From positions 9,858,001-9,922,000 of the forward strand of contig NC_135251.1 of NCBI RefSeq assembly GCF_964204865.1: a DNA stretch of 64,000 bases, given 5' to 3'. Positions 23,601 through 33,652 of this stretch are shown here, one piece after another; position 1 is the stretch's first letter; each line of letters begins with the position of its first letter. The DNA is from Styela clava. Its lineage: Eukaryota > Chordata > Ascidiacea > Stolidobranchia > Styelidae. The notes beneath the pieces are model-generated. The model had not been told where the DNA came from, did no database searches, and saw only the letters and a program-made list of their open reading frames with translations. A program made the translations under genes and the position numbers.

Positions 23601-26600
23601 TTTACTGTAAAAACTTACAATACGAACAGGAATACAATTTATAACGTTTAATATTATTTAAACTATGTTGGTATGTTTTTTCAATTCAAATCAATGCAGA
23701 AAAGGTATTTTCGTTTCTTCATAAAATTCTTTCACAAAACAAAGGTATTTTAATGCCATAAATTGACATTTTGTAAATTCACTAAATCAGTCATTTAGTC
23801 AAATGAGATATTAAGGCAATACCCTATTGTTACTAAATCATACATTCGGCGTGAACAAGGCGTGAAGTAATCATTACCAATGAGTTACGATCAGGCATGC
23901 CCAACCAAAACAATTTTTGTCATTTTTAGCGATGACGCATTTTTAGCGATGACGCGTCAAGCTTCGAGACGGATCATTTGGGCTTTGGGTATTAGGAAGG
24001 CGAATTAGGTTTTCGTCAATCTCATTTCAGTGTTTAAAGTAATACTTATGTTTCAACAGAATAAAATTTTATTTGATTTAAATATGCAGTCACTAACGAT
24101 TTCTTTAACCTCGAAATATTCATACCTAAGCGTGGAAGCACATTTATAGTAGGGAAATGTCCCTGGTGAATTCTCACAGCTTCCTCCATGTTGACACGGA
24201 TTCACATTGTTCGGACAGTATTCTGAAATTCAAAGGTGACATATCATTAACCATGTCCATGCAATCATGCCGATTTTATAACTCTACATATTCTCAACCG
24301 CTAAGATTAATTAAATAATGTTCTTTTGTCCACATAAAATTATAATTGGTATTATTAAATCTTATATTTCCACAACTAATGATATTTTTGAACACACCTG
24401 AGTCGATTATTCATTTGACTCAATAGTGGCAGGAACTGCAATTAAAATAAACAATACCTGAAGAGAATTGATTTTATGTAGTAAACCTCGAATAGAAGGA
24501 AACAGTAGAAACGATATTAAACCTGTTATATTTCTTGAAATTATGCAATTTAAATTATTCGTGTTATTAGTATTGTCGAATTACAATTAAAACTTAATCC
24601 CAACTAACGGAAGAAGCAAATAATAAGACTATCACATCAGGTCCGATTTAATTTATTTCTGGAAATGTATTTTTATCGTATGGGCAATAAACATGTTTTT
24701 TTTTTATAATTAAGTATTTCATTAATGTCAAAGCTTGTTAAAAATGATATTCTAATTTATTAAAAAATATGTGTTGCGCTTTTTCTCCACTTTCCCTGCA
24801 GTTTAGCATTCATCCTCAAAATGAATACATATTATAACCGTTGATGCTCATCGGCAAAATGGCGATACCACGAATTCGTACTTACAAATAGTTACAGATC
24901 TTTCTGAGCCCTCAAAATTCAAAATTAGGAAATATTTTTTCATATATAGTGAACAATGTAGAATGACAAATTCACTTTCATTTATATAATTTGCTAATAT
25001 CGAGAATTTCAATCTAAATTTTCACTTTATGGAAAGTTTTGTTTTGCTTCAATGCTGGGCCATACATGATTGAATGGTTGTCTAAATTCATGTTTACGAT
25101 TTAGTTATTGTTCTTATTGTCGACGTGCAAACCTAATTCTCATAATAAACGTTCCTTTGTCGCACACATGAAGTCAAGTTATGAGAAAAGAATATTTGAG
25201 ACATTGAATTGTGTTTTCAATAAGACATATATATCTTCTATATCATGTGAAAACAAGAGAAGAAAAAAAATACTTTTAAAATTATTAACGGTTTCATCTG
25301 CCATCATGAAATATATGACATCCTATTGAATAACTAGAATTAAATATAAGTAAGGTATTTATGTATGTTTAAATTATTGTTTAGAATATTGCGATTACTC
25401 ACAAAATCCGTGTTTAAATGGTGGAACTTGTCAATCGATTCCTTTGGTCGATCCATATTATGAATGTATTTGTGTTCAAGGATACAGCGGAAATATATGT
25501 GAAACAGGTATGGCAAATATTCTTAACGTATACTGATCAATGACTATTTTACATAAGGTGATATTTTGAATATTTTAGAATATGGAACACCAGAAATCAT
25601 CAGTGCCTGGGGAGAGCCATGTACAGACAATGGAAAAATTAATGTTACCTGGAAGCCGCATACTGCAATTAGACACAAGTAAGTTGAAAACGATTTTATT
25701 TGATTTTAATGGAGCCTAAACAACCACATTTTTGAAAGCGTGGAGTATCTTGCATCATATTGAAAATACTGTCCAATAATGCCCAGAATAAACCGAAAAG
25801 TTACACGCATGCATTTAGTTTATGGTTTATTTTGCAGCAATATATATATATATATATTTATATATTAGAAAATTATTGCTTTTTTATTCATCACTTATAT
25901 TTCTATAGACTAACTATTGAAATATTTCATTTACTTACAGTTATCAAATCACTCTCTTGAATTCATCAGAAGCATATAATGATTATGGTGAAACTTTTCC
26001 AACTGATAATCATGTGCAAACGTTAATCATCGAAGATTTGTATCCCGATTCGCAATACGATATTATGGTACGTAATACAGTAATATGTTGAGAAAGTTTT
26101 ATTATTGCTTACGTCCTTTTATACGAAATAGATATAGAAATATGAAGATATAGAAAAACTGGTTCCAGCAGAATGAAATTTGATTCATTTGTTTTTTTGA
26201 GATAACTGCTTGCCCGACTGACTGTATCGCAGAACTGAGCGATAACGCAAACGCCACGACAGGAATTGGTTTACCTGGGAAAATAGTCACAGCAACAGTT
26301 TCACAAAATTACGAAACTAATTATTGTGAAGTTTCTTGGACTTGGCCTGAATCCATATCACAGAAAGATGTTGAATTGTTTCAGGTTATCATTAGTTATT
26401 ATTGGTTGATATTAAAGATACTTATGAACGGTATTTTACATTTTTACGTTTCTTATTCGAAAAAATGAGCAATAAATTACATACAATGAATTATTGTCCA
26501 AAATCTTTACAATTTATTATATATCAGTCATATTTACATTCCTATTTTACAAAATTTCATAACACGTACGGTACTTGAATTTACTGTAATATAATATTTT

Positions 26601-28428
26601 GGTAAAGGTGTGAAGCAAACAAATATTTTCATTTATAATAGGTGAATTATCAGGCAACATTTGTACATAAACCGCCCAGTTCTGATATCACAACAATAAA
26701 TGTTGACGTTTCAGTTGATCCGCCTAAATTAACATATAATCTGAAGACGGAGCCGAACCGCATTTACAGCTTTGATGTCTTAGCTGTTTCATGTGCTGGA
26801 TCTGGACCCGAAACATCTGCGACAGGAAAATGCATTACTGATAGTGATGGTAAGATTGGAGCATTTTATTTGCCGTAGTAAATATTAATGTTTTATTTTG
26901 TAATCATATTTTCTTTATATTGTTACTCATAATTGAAACTATTCAATAAGAAAAAATTCTTGTTTTATCATTTCTACCAATCATATAAAATTGAATTTCG
27001 TTTCAGCTCCCGATTATGTTGAAGAGCCCAAATTACTTGATGAAACTCCAGGTTCAACTAGTGATATGAAAATAATTTTACCAAATGAAATTAACGGACC
27101 TATAAGGTAAGTGAAGCTCAATTCGTTGAAACTTTTAAATATTATAGCAGTCTTTCCAATGAAGTCGTAATATTTATTGAGGCTCAATCAGACAATATAA
27201 AAATAAACCGTTTATTTGATTATATTTACCTGTCGTTAAACTTGGCATTGTAAGCAAACACCAACAATGAATAAAAGCGTCATATGGCGGAAGCATTGAT
27301 AAGATTCATAATTTTGTGTTTGATTAAATGAAGTGTCGAAATTATGTTCTTTTTTCAGTTGCGTATTCGTCGTTGTCAAAAATGGACCCATTGATACCCA
27401 TGATATATTTGATATTGTTAAACTTCGACATGTATCCTCGGAAGCATTAAAAGATGAGATTCCAAACGGAGAAGAATATTTAGCTGTGGCAATAAGGAGG
27501 TTTGTCTGAGAATGTTGAAATAGAACCAAACAAATTTTGAAAGTTTTTCGAATTCAGATTTCCAAAATATTATTATTGTCCTAACATAACATTATTATCC
27601 TAATTTACTTTAATTAAAATTGTAATTCTAAGAACAATGATCAATAATGCATTCATTTAATCCTTAACCGTCCGGTGATTAATATTCTATTCAGATATGA
27701 ATTCTCTGAATCATCGATGACTGTTAAACTAGGTAACGAAATTACTAGTGGCTGTGATGTCACAGACAACAGTGCAAACAATAGCATTAACTATTATGAC
27801 GCAAAGAACTGGCAGCTTCAAATTGGAAATACCTACAGGTAATGGTATATATCTGAATAAGCATTCCGATGACTCAGACATCAACTAATGCTGATTAGGC
27901 GTACTACTAAATAATTAAAACTGAAAGTTATTTTAACTCGCAGAAAAGATAAAACTTGAATTTCTATTTCAGTACTTACGTTGTAACAACAAGTCCAAAT
28001 GAAGAAGAAACGGTATTGTTTCAACAGAGCTTTGTAGAAGCATTTGAAAATGGAAGTTCTAATCCAGGAACAGGTACCATTGATTGAACTCTCACAATAA
28101 AAATTTGGAGAAACCCTTCAATCGTTTCATTTACTTAGTTAATCAAATACTTGCTTTTATAGTGAATATAATAAAATATATTTTATTTATTACAGATAAG
28201 GCATGGATAGCTGGTGTTGTCGTTGGTATAATTGCTCTAGCTACTCTTGTGGTTGGCGCAATTTTTTACACGAAGCGTCGACATCAATCGGAAAATAGAG
28301 AATCGTCCCTGACAGGTTCAAAGAGTACCCCAAGGGATAATACCGACCTTTATGAAACTACGGGTTATCAAACAGCTGGAAATCCCAATATATCACCAGT
28401 AAATGATAAGGATGTAGGTATGATATAA
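11520..28428 (+). CDS. Gene B: C-type lectin x3 / EGF x4 / FN3 transmembrane receptor, no phosphatase
   Basis: Twenty-three exons give exactly 999 codons including stop, with no internal stop: 11520-11610, 12483-12633, 13167-13262, 15685-15797, 16216-16381, 16471-16569, 17673-17782, 18304-18460, 18715-18801, 19260-19369, 19757-19864, 20994-21119, 23291-23413, 25385-25507, 25579-25678, 25941-26067, 26202-26384, 26642-26849, 27007-27106, 27359-27499, 27695-27838, 27973-28073, 28196-28428. Order: signal peptide (residues 1-30), CTLD1 (to about 150), CTLD2 (to 275), CTLD3 (to 393), four EGF (to 553), FN3-like and membrane-proximal region (to 921), TM, and a tail of about 50 residues. The 5' half is nearly identical to gene C and the 3' half to gene A. 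Probably a cell-surface recognition receptor; ligand and signalling are unknown. Confidence 0.88.
13988..14796 (-). pseudogene. Truncated transposase-like N terminus inside TTAA element
   Basis: Two reverse-strand exons join in frame: 14796-14750 (starts MELSTGIEVESDFGE, donor GTAAGT) and 14462-13988 (acceptor TTTACAG). The product starts acidic and serine-rich (EDISSSSDES) and then becomes basic (RSRRGRPVKRRWSRGRR), like the N termini of piggyBac-family transposases. After about residue 120 the frame loses any protein-like character and stops at 13988. The catalytic domain is absent, so it is a remnant. Family assignment is an inference from composition and the TTAA duplication. Confidence 0.6.
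14850..15215. repeat. Two tandem ~180-bp subterminal repeats in the TTAA element
   Basis: A unit of about 180 bp containing GTCTTTGTTTACAAGC, CGGCGTGTTCCCAGCGCC and TGCCTTTTTCTCGTTATCAT occurs twice in direct order (about 14855-15037 and 15038-15213) with few differences. Its position just inside one end suggests transposase-binding subterminal repeats, or a simple local duplication. Confidence 0.75.
16216..17782 (+). other. Gene B CTLD2 (three exons)
   Basis: Exons 16216-16381, 16471-16569 and 17673-17782. Visible lectin landmarks are [35 protein letters not shown], and then [16 protein letters not shown]...YICQS. The EPN position reads EGH and the WND position WID, so it is C-type-lectin-like without the canonical sugar triad. 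The first exon is almost unchanged between B and C, only a few bases in 166, unlike the exons of CTLD1 and CTLD3. Confidence 0.85.
18304..19369 (+). other. Gene B CTLD3 (three exons)
   Basis: Exons 18304-18460 ([39 protein letters not shown]), 18715-18801 ([20 protein letters not shown]) and 19260-19369 ([20 protein letters not shown], then C...YICQST). The WRDTSC end is close to the standard lectin WNDxxC. Short open frames on other phases at 18178-18363 and 18393-18575 are shadows; the correct frame is fixed by the T|AT split codon from 17782. Most changes against gene C alter amino acids. Confidence 0.85.
20045..20860. repeat. ~0.8 kb unidentified insertion in gene B intron
   Basis: The B intron between EGF1 and EGF2 contains about 800 bp missing from the same gene C intron (compare 20030 and 20865 with 40860 and 40920). 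The left part includes a GC-richer block with GAGGTTCGCGTCGG, faintly like a pol III B box. The right part has GATCGGTCCATCCGTTGGAC, a wording common at LINE/SINE 3' regions. I cannot name the family, and no coding capacity is seen. Confidence 0.5.
22249..23080. mobile_element. Inverted-repeat element in gene B EGF2-EGF3 intron
   Basis: An arm near 22249-22310 (containing AACCGCCGAATTGCGTGAGT) recurs inverted near 23018-23080 (ACTTACGCAATTCGGTTATT). The arms are about 60 bp and roughly 75-80 percent alike. The 700-bp interior has no recognisable protein; the reverse 82-residue frame 22807-23055 runs into an arm and looks non-coding. Probably a degenerate non-autonomous DNA element. Confidence 0.6.
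24100..24345 (-). pseudogene. Inverted, truncated EGF exon with intron flanks
   Basis: On the reverse strand, a splice acceptor TTTCAG (about 24229) is followed by an EGF exon start reading [20 protein letters not shown], then PYYKC. The second half of the domain is missing: the exon runs directly into sequence matching intron (AGGTATGAATATTTC) known from after EGF2. The upstream flank on the same strand (to about 24340) matches the intron before gene A EGF exon 2520 and gene C EGF4. So a module copy was inserted backward with an internal deletion. It lies in a + strand intron and cannot be spliced into gene B. Confidence 0.85.
25579..28073 (+). other. Gene B FN3-like and membrane-proximal ectodomain
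   Basis: Eight exons with the same lengths and phases as in gene A (100, 127, 183, 208, 100, 141, 144, 101 bp). The protein is close to gene A, for example VSVDPPKLTYNLKTEPNRIY. One acceptor is TTTTTGAG at 26201 where gene A has TTTTCAG. A cysteine in SACGEPC of gene A is tryptophan (SAWGEPC) in B. Gene B has no Ig exons between EGF and FN3, unlike gene C. Confidence 0.85.
28196..28428 (+). other. Gene B transmembrane helix and short tail (last exon)
   Basis: WIAGVVVGIIALATLVVGAI forms the TM helix, followed by YTKRRHQSENRESSLTGSKS and TDLYETTGYQTAGNPN. TAA ends the frame at 28426-28428. There is no phosphatase exon in the 5.2 kb before the gene C signal peptide. A GTAGGT lies just before the stop (28414) and could be a relict donor. 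Confidence 0.87.
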
Positions 28429-29787
28429 ACATGTTTTGTATATATTTGGATTAATCTAGTTAAGGAATATGAAAAAAACGACATCTCGTTTCTATGAACT
28501 TTGTGGATTTGACAATGTGGGTGGGATTCCAAATCGATCATTTTGGTATTCAGACAAAGCATTATGTACGATTCCACTATTTATGTGTAAATGAGGGGAA
28601 ATATTTGTCTTAGATTTTTGAAATTAAATTCATTACTTAAATAAAAATATTAAATAAAAACCATTTTTATTCAACGATGCCATAGTGTAAGAGCCAATAA
28701 ATCCAAAAAATTTTTAATTATATTTATACACAATTATAAACATTCCAAATCATATTTGTTCATATTTAAAGCCTAGAAAATCATATGAATTTACAAAACT
28801 GTTGCGGTAAACACTAACAACAAAATTTATCTTTATAGATCAGCAACATATATATTCTACAATACCTGGAGTTGGATATGAAAATGTTGTTTTGCCAAAT
28901 AAGGATTCAGATGATGCTTGAAGTTTTTCGGATAATTATAACTAAAACTTATATCAAACTATTACATATTTTATGAATTGCATTTAAACAATCTTTGTGT
29001 TGACATAAATTTGCTTGAGCAGACAATTTTGAATCCAGGGAAATCTCAGACAATGAAGCAACAAAATTATTCAATTTTGAATCATAAATTCAAATAATAT
29101 ATTTTGGCTAAAGAACGTTGGATTTTGTTTCTTGGTTGGCTTTAATTTGTTCAATGATGTTTGTTCTAGTTTTTCTCATTTGCTTCATAAATAATGCACA
29201 GTTACAACAAAGTTTGTGGTTTTTGAAGAAGATGGTATGAATAATAAATACAATATCCTCGAATATTTGAATATATATTTTTTTTTCACTATTGGATTTA
29301 TTCAAATAAATTGATTTTATGTTTTTTAAATGTTATATTGTTCTTCCGAGTTTCTCACTTTATAGTGAACGAAATATAGCAACTATGCAACAGATAATTT
29401 ACTATACACTGATTGTAAACAAGACAGTTCTACAATTTAAATTTTGAATATTCTCGGTTTGACATTATTTTCTATGGCTAAGTTAACGAATCGTAACAAA
29501 AATGTCTGGAATATGCAATAAACGCTTTAAAACAATGTTTTGTTAAATATTCAACATCGTGGTGGTACATATTGGTTAAGGTAATGTATAATTTAATCAA
29601 ATCATTTACCAAGGAAGGTTATACGAACTGCACAGAAGTGAATGAAATTCAATATAAAGTGATAACAAGAGATCCTTGTCATTAAAGACCATGCTTTGAA
29701 ACTGAAGTGGCCAGTATATACCGAATATTTAGTATGGTGGAGTACAAGTGGGGTAGGTTGTAAAAAATTGTAGGCTTCGTTATAGAG

Positions 29788-30602
29788 CAGTGCTATTCAA
29801 CCTTTTCGTTATTGTGGAACCCCTGATATAACTTTTCGTTTTTTATGGAACCCCAATTAACAAAATTGAAAAAAACACAAAATACTCGTAACACGAAATA
29901 TTTGTAATTCAAATTTTTGTATATCAACAACGAAACAGGAAGAAGGTAACAAGCGTGAAATTCAATGACTAGGTTGTTCTTGCATTTCCTTTGCAATCTT
30001 CTTGAATCGTGGCTACATGGTGCTCAATGCAATTCTCATACTCATGTCTACACTCTTTAAACAACTTCTTTTTTGTTTTAAATAGTTGTTAAAGCTGAAA
30101 ATGCCTCTTTCAACATTTGAACTATTTTGCTCATTGCCGTCCTGACCTTCATCGTTGGGTTTTACACTATTTTTACTATATTCCAACAAAGGCTGAACAA
30201 CAACTCTCGTTTGTAGTACATACTCTCTCAAGTCTAGAGCAATATCTACATACTTGGTACATCATGTAACTATGGTGCAACAATAGCGTTCTTGTTAGTA
30301 GCTAACATTTAGTTGCATAACAATGACTAAAGTGACGCAACAACCGAAAATATTTCTGTTTGTTTATTAACTGCAGTGTGATTGAACCTCCTGTTTAACA
30401 AACTAGCCTACTTGAAGTTTGAATAAGACACGATGGTCTAAGAATATTTATATTGAAGCATCAACATGCTGAAGCAAGAAATGATTTACGTTGAAGAAAA
30501 AAAAAACGTGGAATCCCTAAAGAAACCCTATGAACTCACGGCACCCCACTGCATGTTTTGCGGAACCCTAGGGTTCCGTGCAACCCCTGTTGAAGAGCAC
30601 TG
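29788..30602 (-). mobile_element. hAT-family DNA transposon remnant
   Basis: Ends CAGTGCTATTCAACCTTTTC and, inverted, CAGTGCTCTTCAACAGGGGT are typical hAT termini. The flanking octamers TTATAGAG (29780-29787) and TTAAAGGG (30603-30610) match at 6 of 8 positions, as expected of a decayed 8-bp target duplication. Gene A's sister region (near 8882) is uninterrupted. The interior keeps only a short transposase fragment, so the 815-bp element is a deletion derivative. Confidence 0.88.
30013..30231 (-). pseudogene. hAT transposase C-terminal fragment
   Basis: A 72-residue frame within the hAT element includes SSNVERGIFSFNNYLKQKRS, which resembles the ERxFSxxxxIKxxxRxxL stretch of the hAT C-terminal dimerisation domain. 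The DDE catalytic core is absent. A fossil, not a functional gene. Confidence 0.55.
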
Positions 30603-31338
30603 TTAAAGGGTTTTTCGTTACATGAACTGATAATTCGAAGGTTGAAAAGTATTTAATCTTGAACACTGTGACAAGCAGTCAATTGATAGCCTTCTAATTT
30701 TACTTTAATAACTTCAGATTGTGTATAGGTAAACGATATAGGTAATAAATCGATCATTACGAACCTCTATTTCTACGATCTTCCTTGATGCATACACTCT
30801 TGCACTTTAATGTAGATATACATTGCATTAGATTTTATTAGATTGTTATGCATAGAGATCATTAACACACATAATTAAAGAATAAAATACGTCCAGAAAT
30901 AGCAGTAGCGCGTTCAAACTAAAATTTTAAAGTCACTTGAAGCATCAAGAATCTCATTGAAGCTTGTAAAATATAGACCTCCACAAAGACAAAAGAATAA
31001 TCATAAATCATAATAGGCCGGAAATAAGAAACAATTTGTTGACCAATTATAAGTATCAAGCCGGCTATGATTTAGAAATCCCAACAAGATGTTAAACGCG
31101 TCGTAGGTGAACGAAAATATATGTGAAATTAAAGAATCTCATTTACAACGTTATATCAGATTTCGTCAAAAGTGAAACGATCTTCTTCGCATTTAACAGC
31201 TGAAAATATTGGTACAATTCGTAAGTCGGAAGGAGATTCCAATATACATACAGACATAATTTATTTATTGAAAAATTGGTACGGTATACTATTCATTGTA
31301 CAGACGCAGTAACAAGACGTATCTTCAATCCAATAGGG

Positions 31339-31715
31339 CAGTGGTCGGCAACCTACTGCCCGCGGGCCAGATCGGATGGGCGAGGTATTATAATCCGGGA
31401 CGCGACGCTTCACTGAATTATAGTAACAAAACAGCTGTTTTGACGAAGATATTCTTTACTTAACAAAATTTATTGTATCAGTATAAACTTCACAATTACT
31501 CGTTTTATAATTTAATAATAATCAGTCCAATGTCTACAAAACGCAGAAAAGGAGATCCTAAGTGCAAATGGTTCAATGTCGCCGAAACTATTCGAATGGA
31601 AATTTTCGAGAGGCAATGCGATGAAGAAAGAAATTTATATTCTATTCGAGAGATGTATTACTGCCTAATTTGCGCCCGCCAATGACTTGCAACCCTTACT
31701 TTTTCAAAAGAGGGC
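31339..31715 (+). mobile_element. Second hAT-like fragment with transposase N terminus
   Basis: Left end CAGTGGTCGGCAACCTACTG followed by CCCGCGGGCC is a common hAT terminus. A frame from 31530 begins MSTKRRKGDPKCKWFN and ends in YYCLICARQ, resembling the start of hAT transposases with a C2-type zinc finger; it stops at 31685. The right terminus is not recognisable, so the element is truncated. Gene A's sister region (near 9465) lacks it. Confidence 0.7.
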
Positions 31716-32849
31716 TCCTTCATTCCTGCAAAAACTGAAAGCAGAATTATTGAAACGAACCAATTAATACTTTTTTCTATATCTCAAACTCAGTTCAACG
31801 ACTCTAAGAGAGACCCAATTGAGCAAATACTAATTTGCCTAAAACGCGTTATAACAAAATTATTATTAGGTTGCCAGATTTGTTCCTAGTAAATATAATA
31901 TAAACGCTTTAATCGGTCAGTGGAATAATGAATCTCTTTAAAATTGAAACTTTCGTGACACTTAATTTTTATTAATACCACAATATTTGTACTTAAATTT
32001 CTTAAGAGGTTTGTGAACCATTTTTTTATAATTTAAAAAATTGTGAATAGTATTTTAAATCACATTGTTCATAAGAACTTTCATTTATTGTGTCATTTTT
32101 GAATTTATATCCATAAAAACATCACATTAAACTATTTTTCCTATGTACGAACAGTATTTTATTAGTTGCTTACTACTTTCATAAACTGTAAGCGTGATAA
32201 TAATTCTCTTAATTTTATTTGGAATGATTCCGCATATTTGGACTTTGCAATACCTTGCACTCTGGCACATTTACATTCATAATTTCAACACAAATGATTA
32301 TAATTTTGTCCTATGAAATTTGAAAACAATGTCAATTGTACAATTTATCATTCTCTGATGCACCTAATGATATGCAATTGAAAGCCAAAAAAGTAAAATG
32401 TATACTAGACCGTATTATTATAGAAGTAATTTCAGCTAGTATCAACAGGTTAGATATTAAGGCTTCTCTTCTGATTGCCAGCCATCTAAAAACATACATG
32501 CGTACGGTGGCGACAGAGGGCTTAAAAATAATATATATTTATTCTTTAATTAAATTGACGAATGGGCGCATTTGTATCAATAGCCTTGAGTAGCTAGAGT
32601 GGGAATGTAGAGAAAACTCATTTGAAGAATAAGGACAATTGATTTATTATAGTTTTTTAAGGTTATCAAATATTGTCATTCTCTATATTGCTTTGTATTT
32701 ACCAAGTTAAAATAAATATATATATTGATTGAGTTATTTGGTATTACTATAACAAAACAAAAAAAATTCAAATTATAAAATGTTACGAACAATGAATTGC
32801 GATTTAGTGTTCACCAATGAGTTTTGTATCGTTAAAACGATAGAGATAT

Positions 32850-33652
32850 ACACACCACGAATTTACACAGAAAACCTTGAGCAAATATTTATCATTTACC
32901 GATCGAAGTGTTTCACTTAGCAATAAAATCGCGGAACCTTTCATTCGCTATTGTATCAGACAGAATGAGTCCAGTATAAACGTTGAACATCGCCAGTAAC
33001 GTTAGACTGTTATATAATGACAGATCAGTATTTCAAAGTTCTGGAGATTTCAGGAATTGGATTTTAACTTATATTGTTATCTTCGTCTGCGTTAAATCAG
33101 CTGAAAGTTTCACAACAAACATGATTAGAGATGCAATAAATTCCACGACGCTCCGTTAACCAAACCTAATGTTAATACGTGGAGCTATTTGAACTTTTTT
33201 GAAACAATGCATCGCGAGGTATTTGAAAGCATCTATGTAAAATGAATCGCTTGGTAATGATATGGATGTAATTTTGCGAGTGAAAGTTAGTTTAATATTA
33301 CCAATATAGATAATATTATTTACTAGAAAATAAAATTTTGAGAAGCTAATTAATCTATTCATACTAAGCATAGTATGGATTTAGTGGTATATTCATTCTA
33401 GCATATGGTAGAAAATATCTATCTTCAATTGCTGCTTAATTTCTAGCATAATATCTGGCTCACAGGATACTTCAACAATCAGTAAACCTTTAAAATATGC
33501 ATTTTTATGCTTAAAATATACAAATGAATAGTCAGATATGACAGAAATAATGACATCATAAAAGACTTAAGATATAGAAAGTATTTATTCAATCGAAAAT
33601 GTAAAGATTATTTATAATTCTTCTATTATATCTGACTAAAGATTATGATTAT
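32850..33652 (+). promoter_or_regulatory. Putative promoter/5' regulatory region of gene C
   Basis: Very similar copy of the block before gene B (10700-11519). A TATA-like TATTATATC precedes the start codon. Because B and C share this block almost unchanged, they are likely to be expressed in similar cells. Inferred only from conservation and position. Confidence 0.45.

Larger units (their letters stand above)
19757..25507 (+). other. Gene B EGF array (4 EGF exons)
   Basis: EGF1 19757-19864 is a short 108-bp type ([25 protein letters not shown]). EGF2 20994-21119 reads [23 protein letters not shown]3 23291-23413 reads NPNPCQNGICENTPKQPPYY and is one codon shorter. EGF4 25385-25507 reads YSQNPCLNGGTCQSI. 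All are phase-1 symmetrical. EGF2 is a chimera of the gene C EGF2 and EGF4 types, and EGF3 with its left flank matches gene C EGF5, so B lacks the modules matching C EGF2-3. An additional EGF exon copy lies inverted between EGF3 and EGF4. Confidence 0.87.
28429..32850. other. Intergenic, B to C; no host gene seen
   Basis: Sister copy of 7536-10700. Apart from the two hAT-like insertions listed separately, it holds only AT-rich DNA with no protein similarity I recognise. Confidence 0.7.

Noticed and set aside
28060-28428. Frame from 28084 taken as a separate small membrane protein (114 residues)
   Set aside because: Its first 37 residues are intron. The real last exon of gene B starts at 28196 after a TTACAG acceptor, as in gene A.
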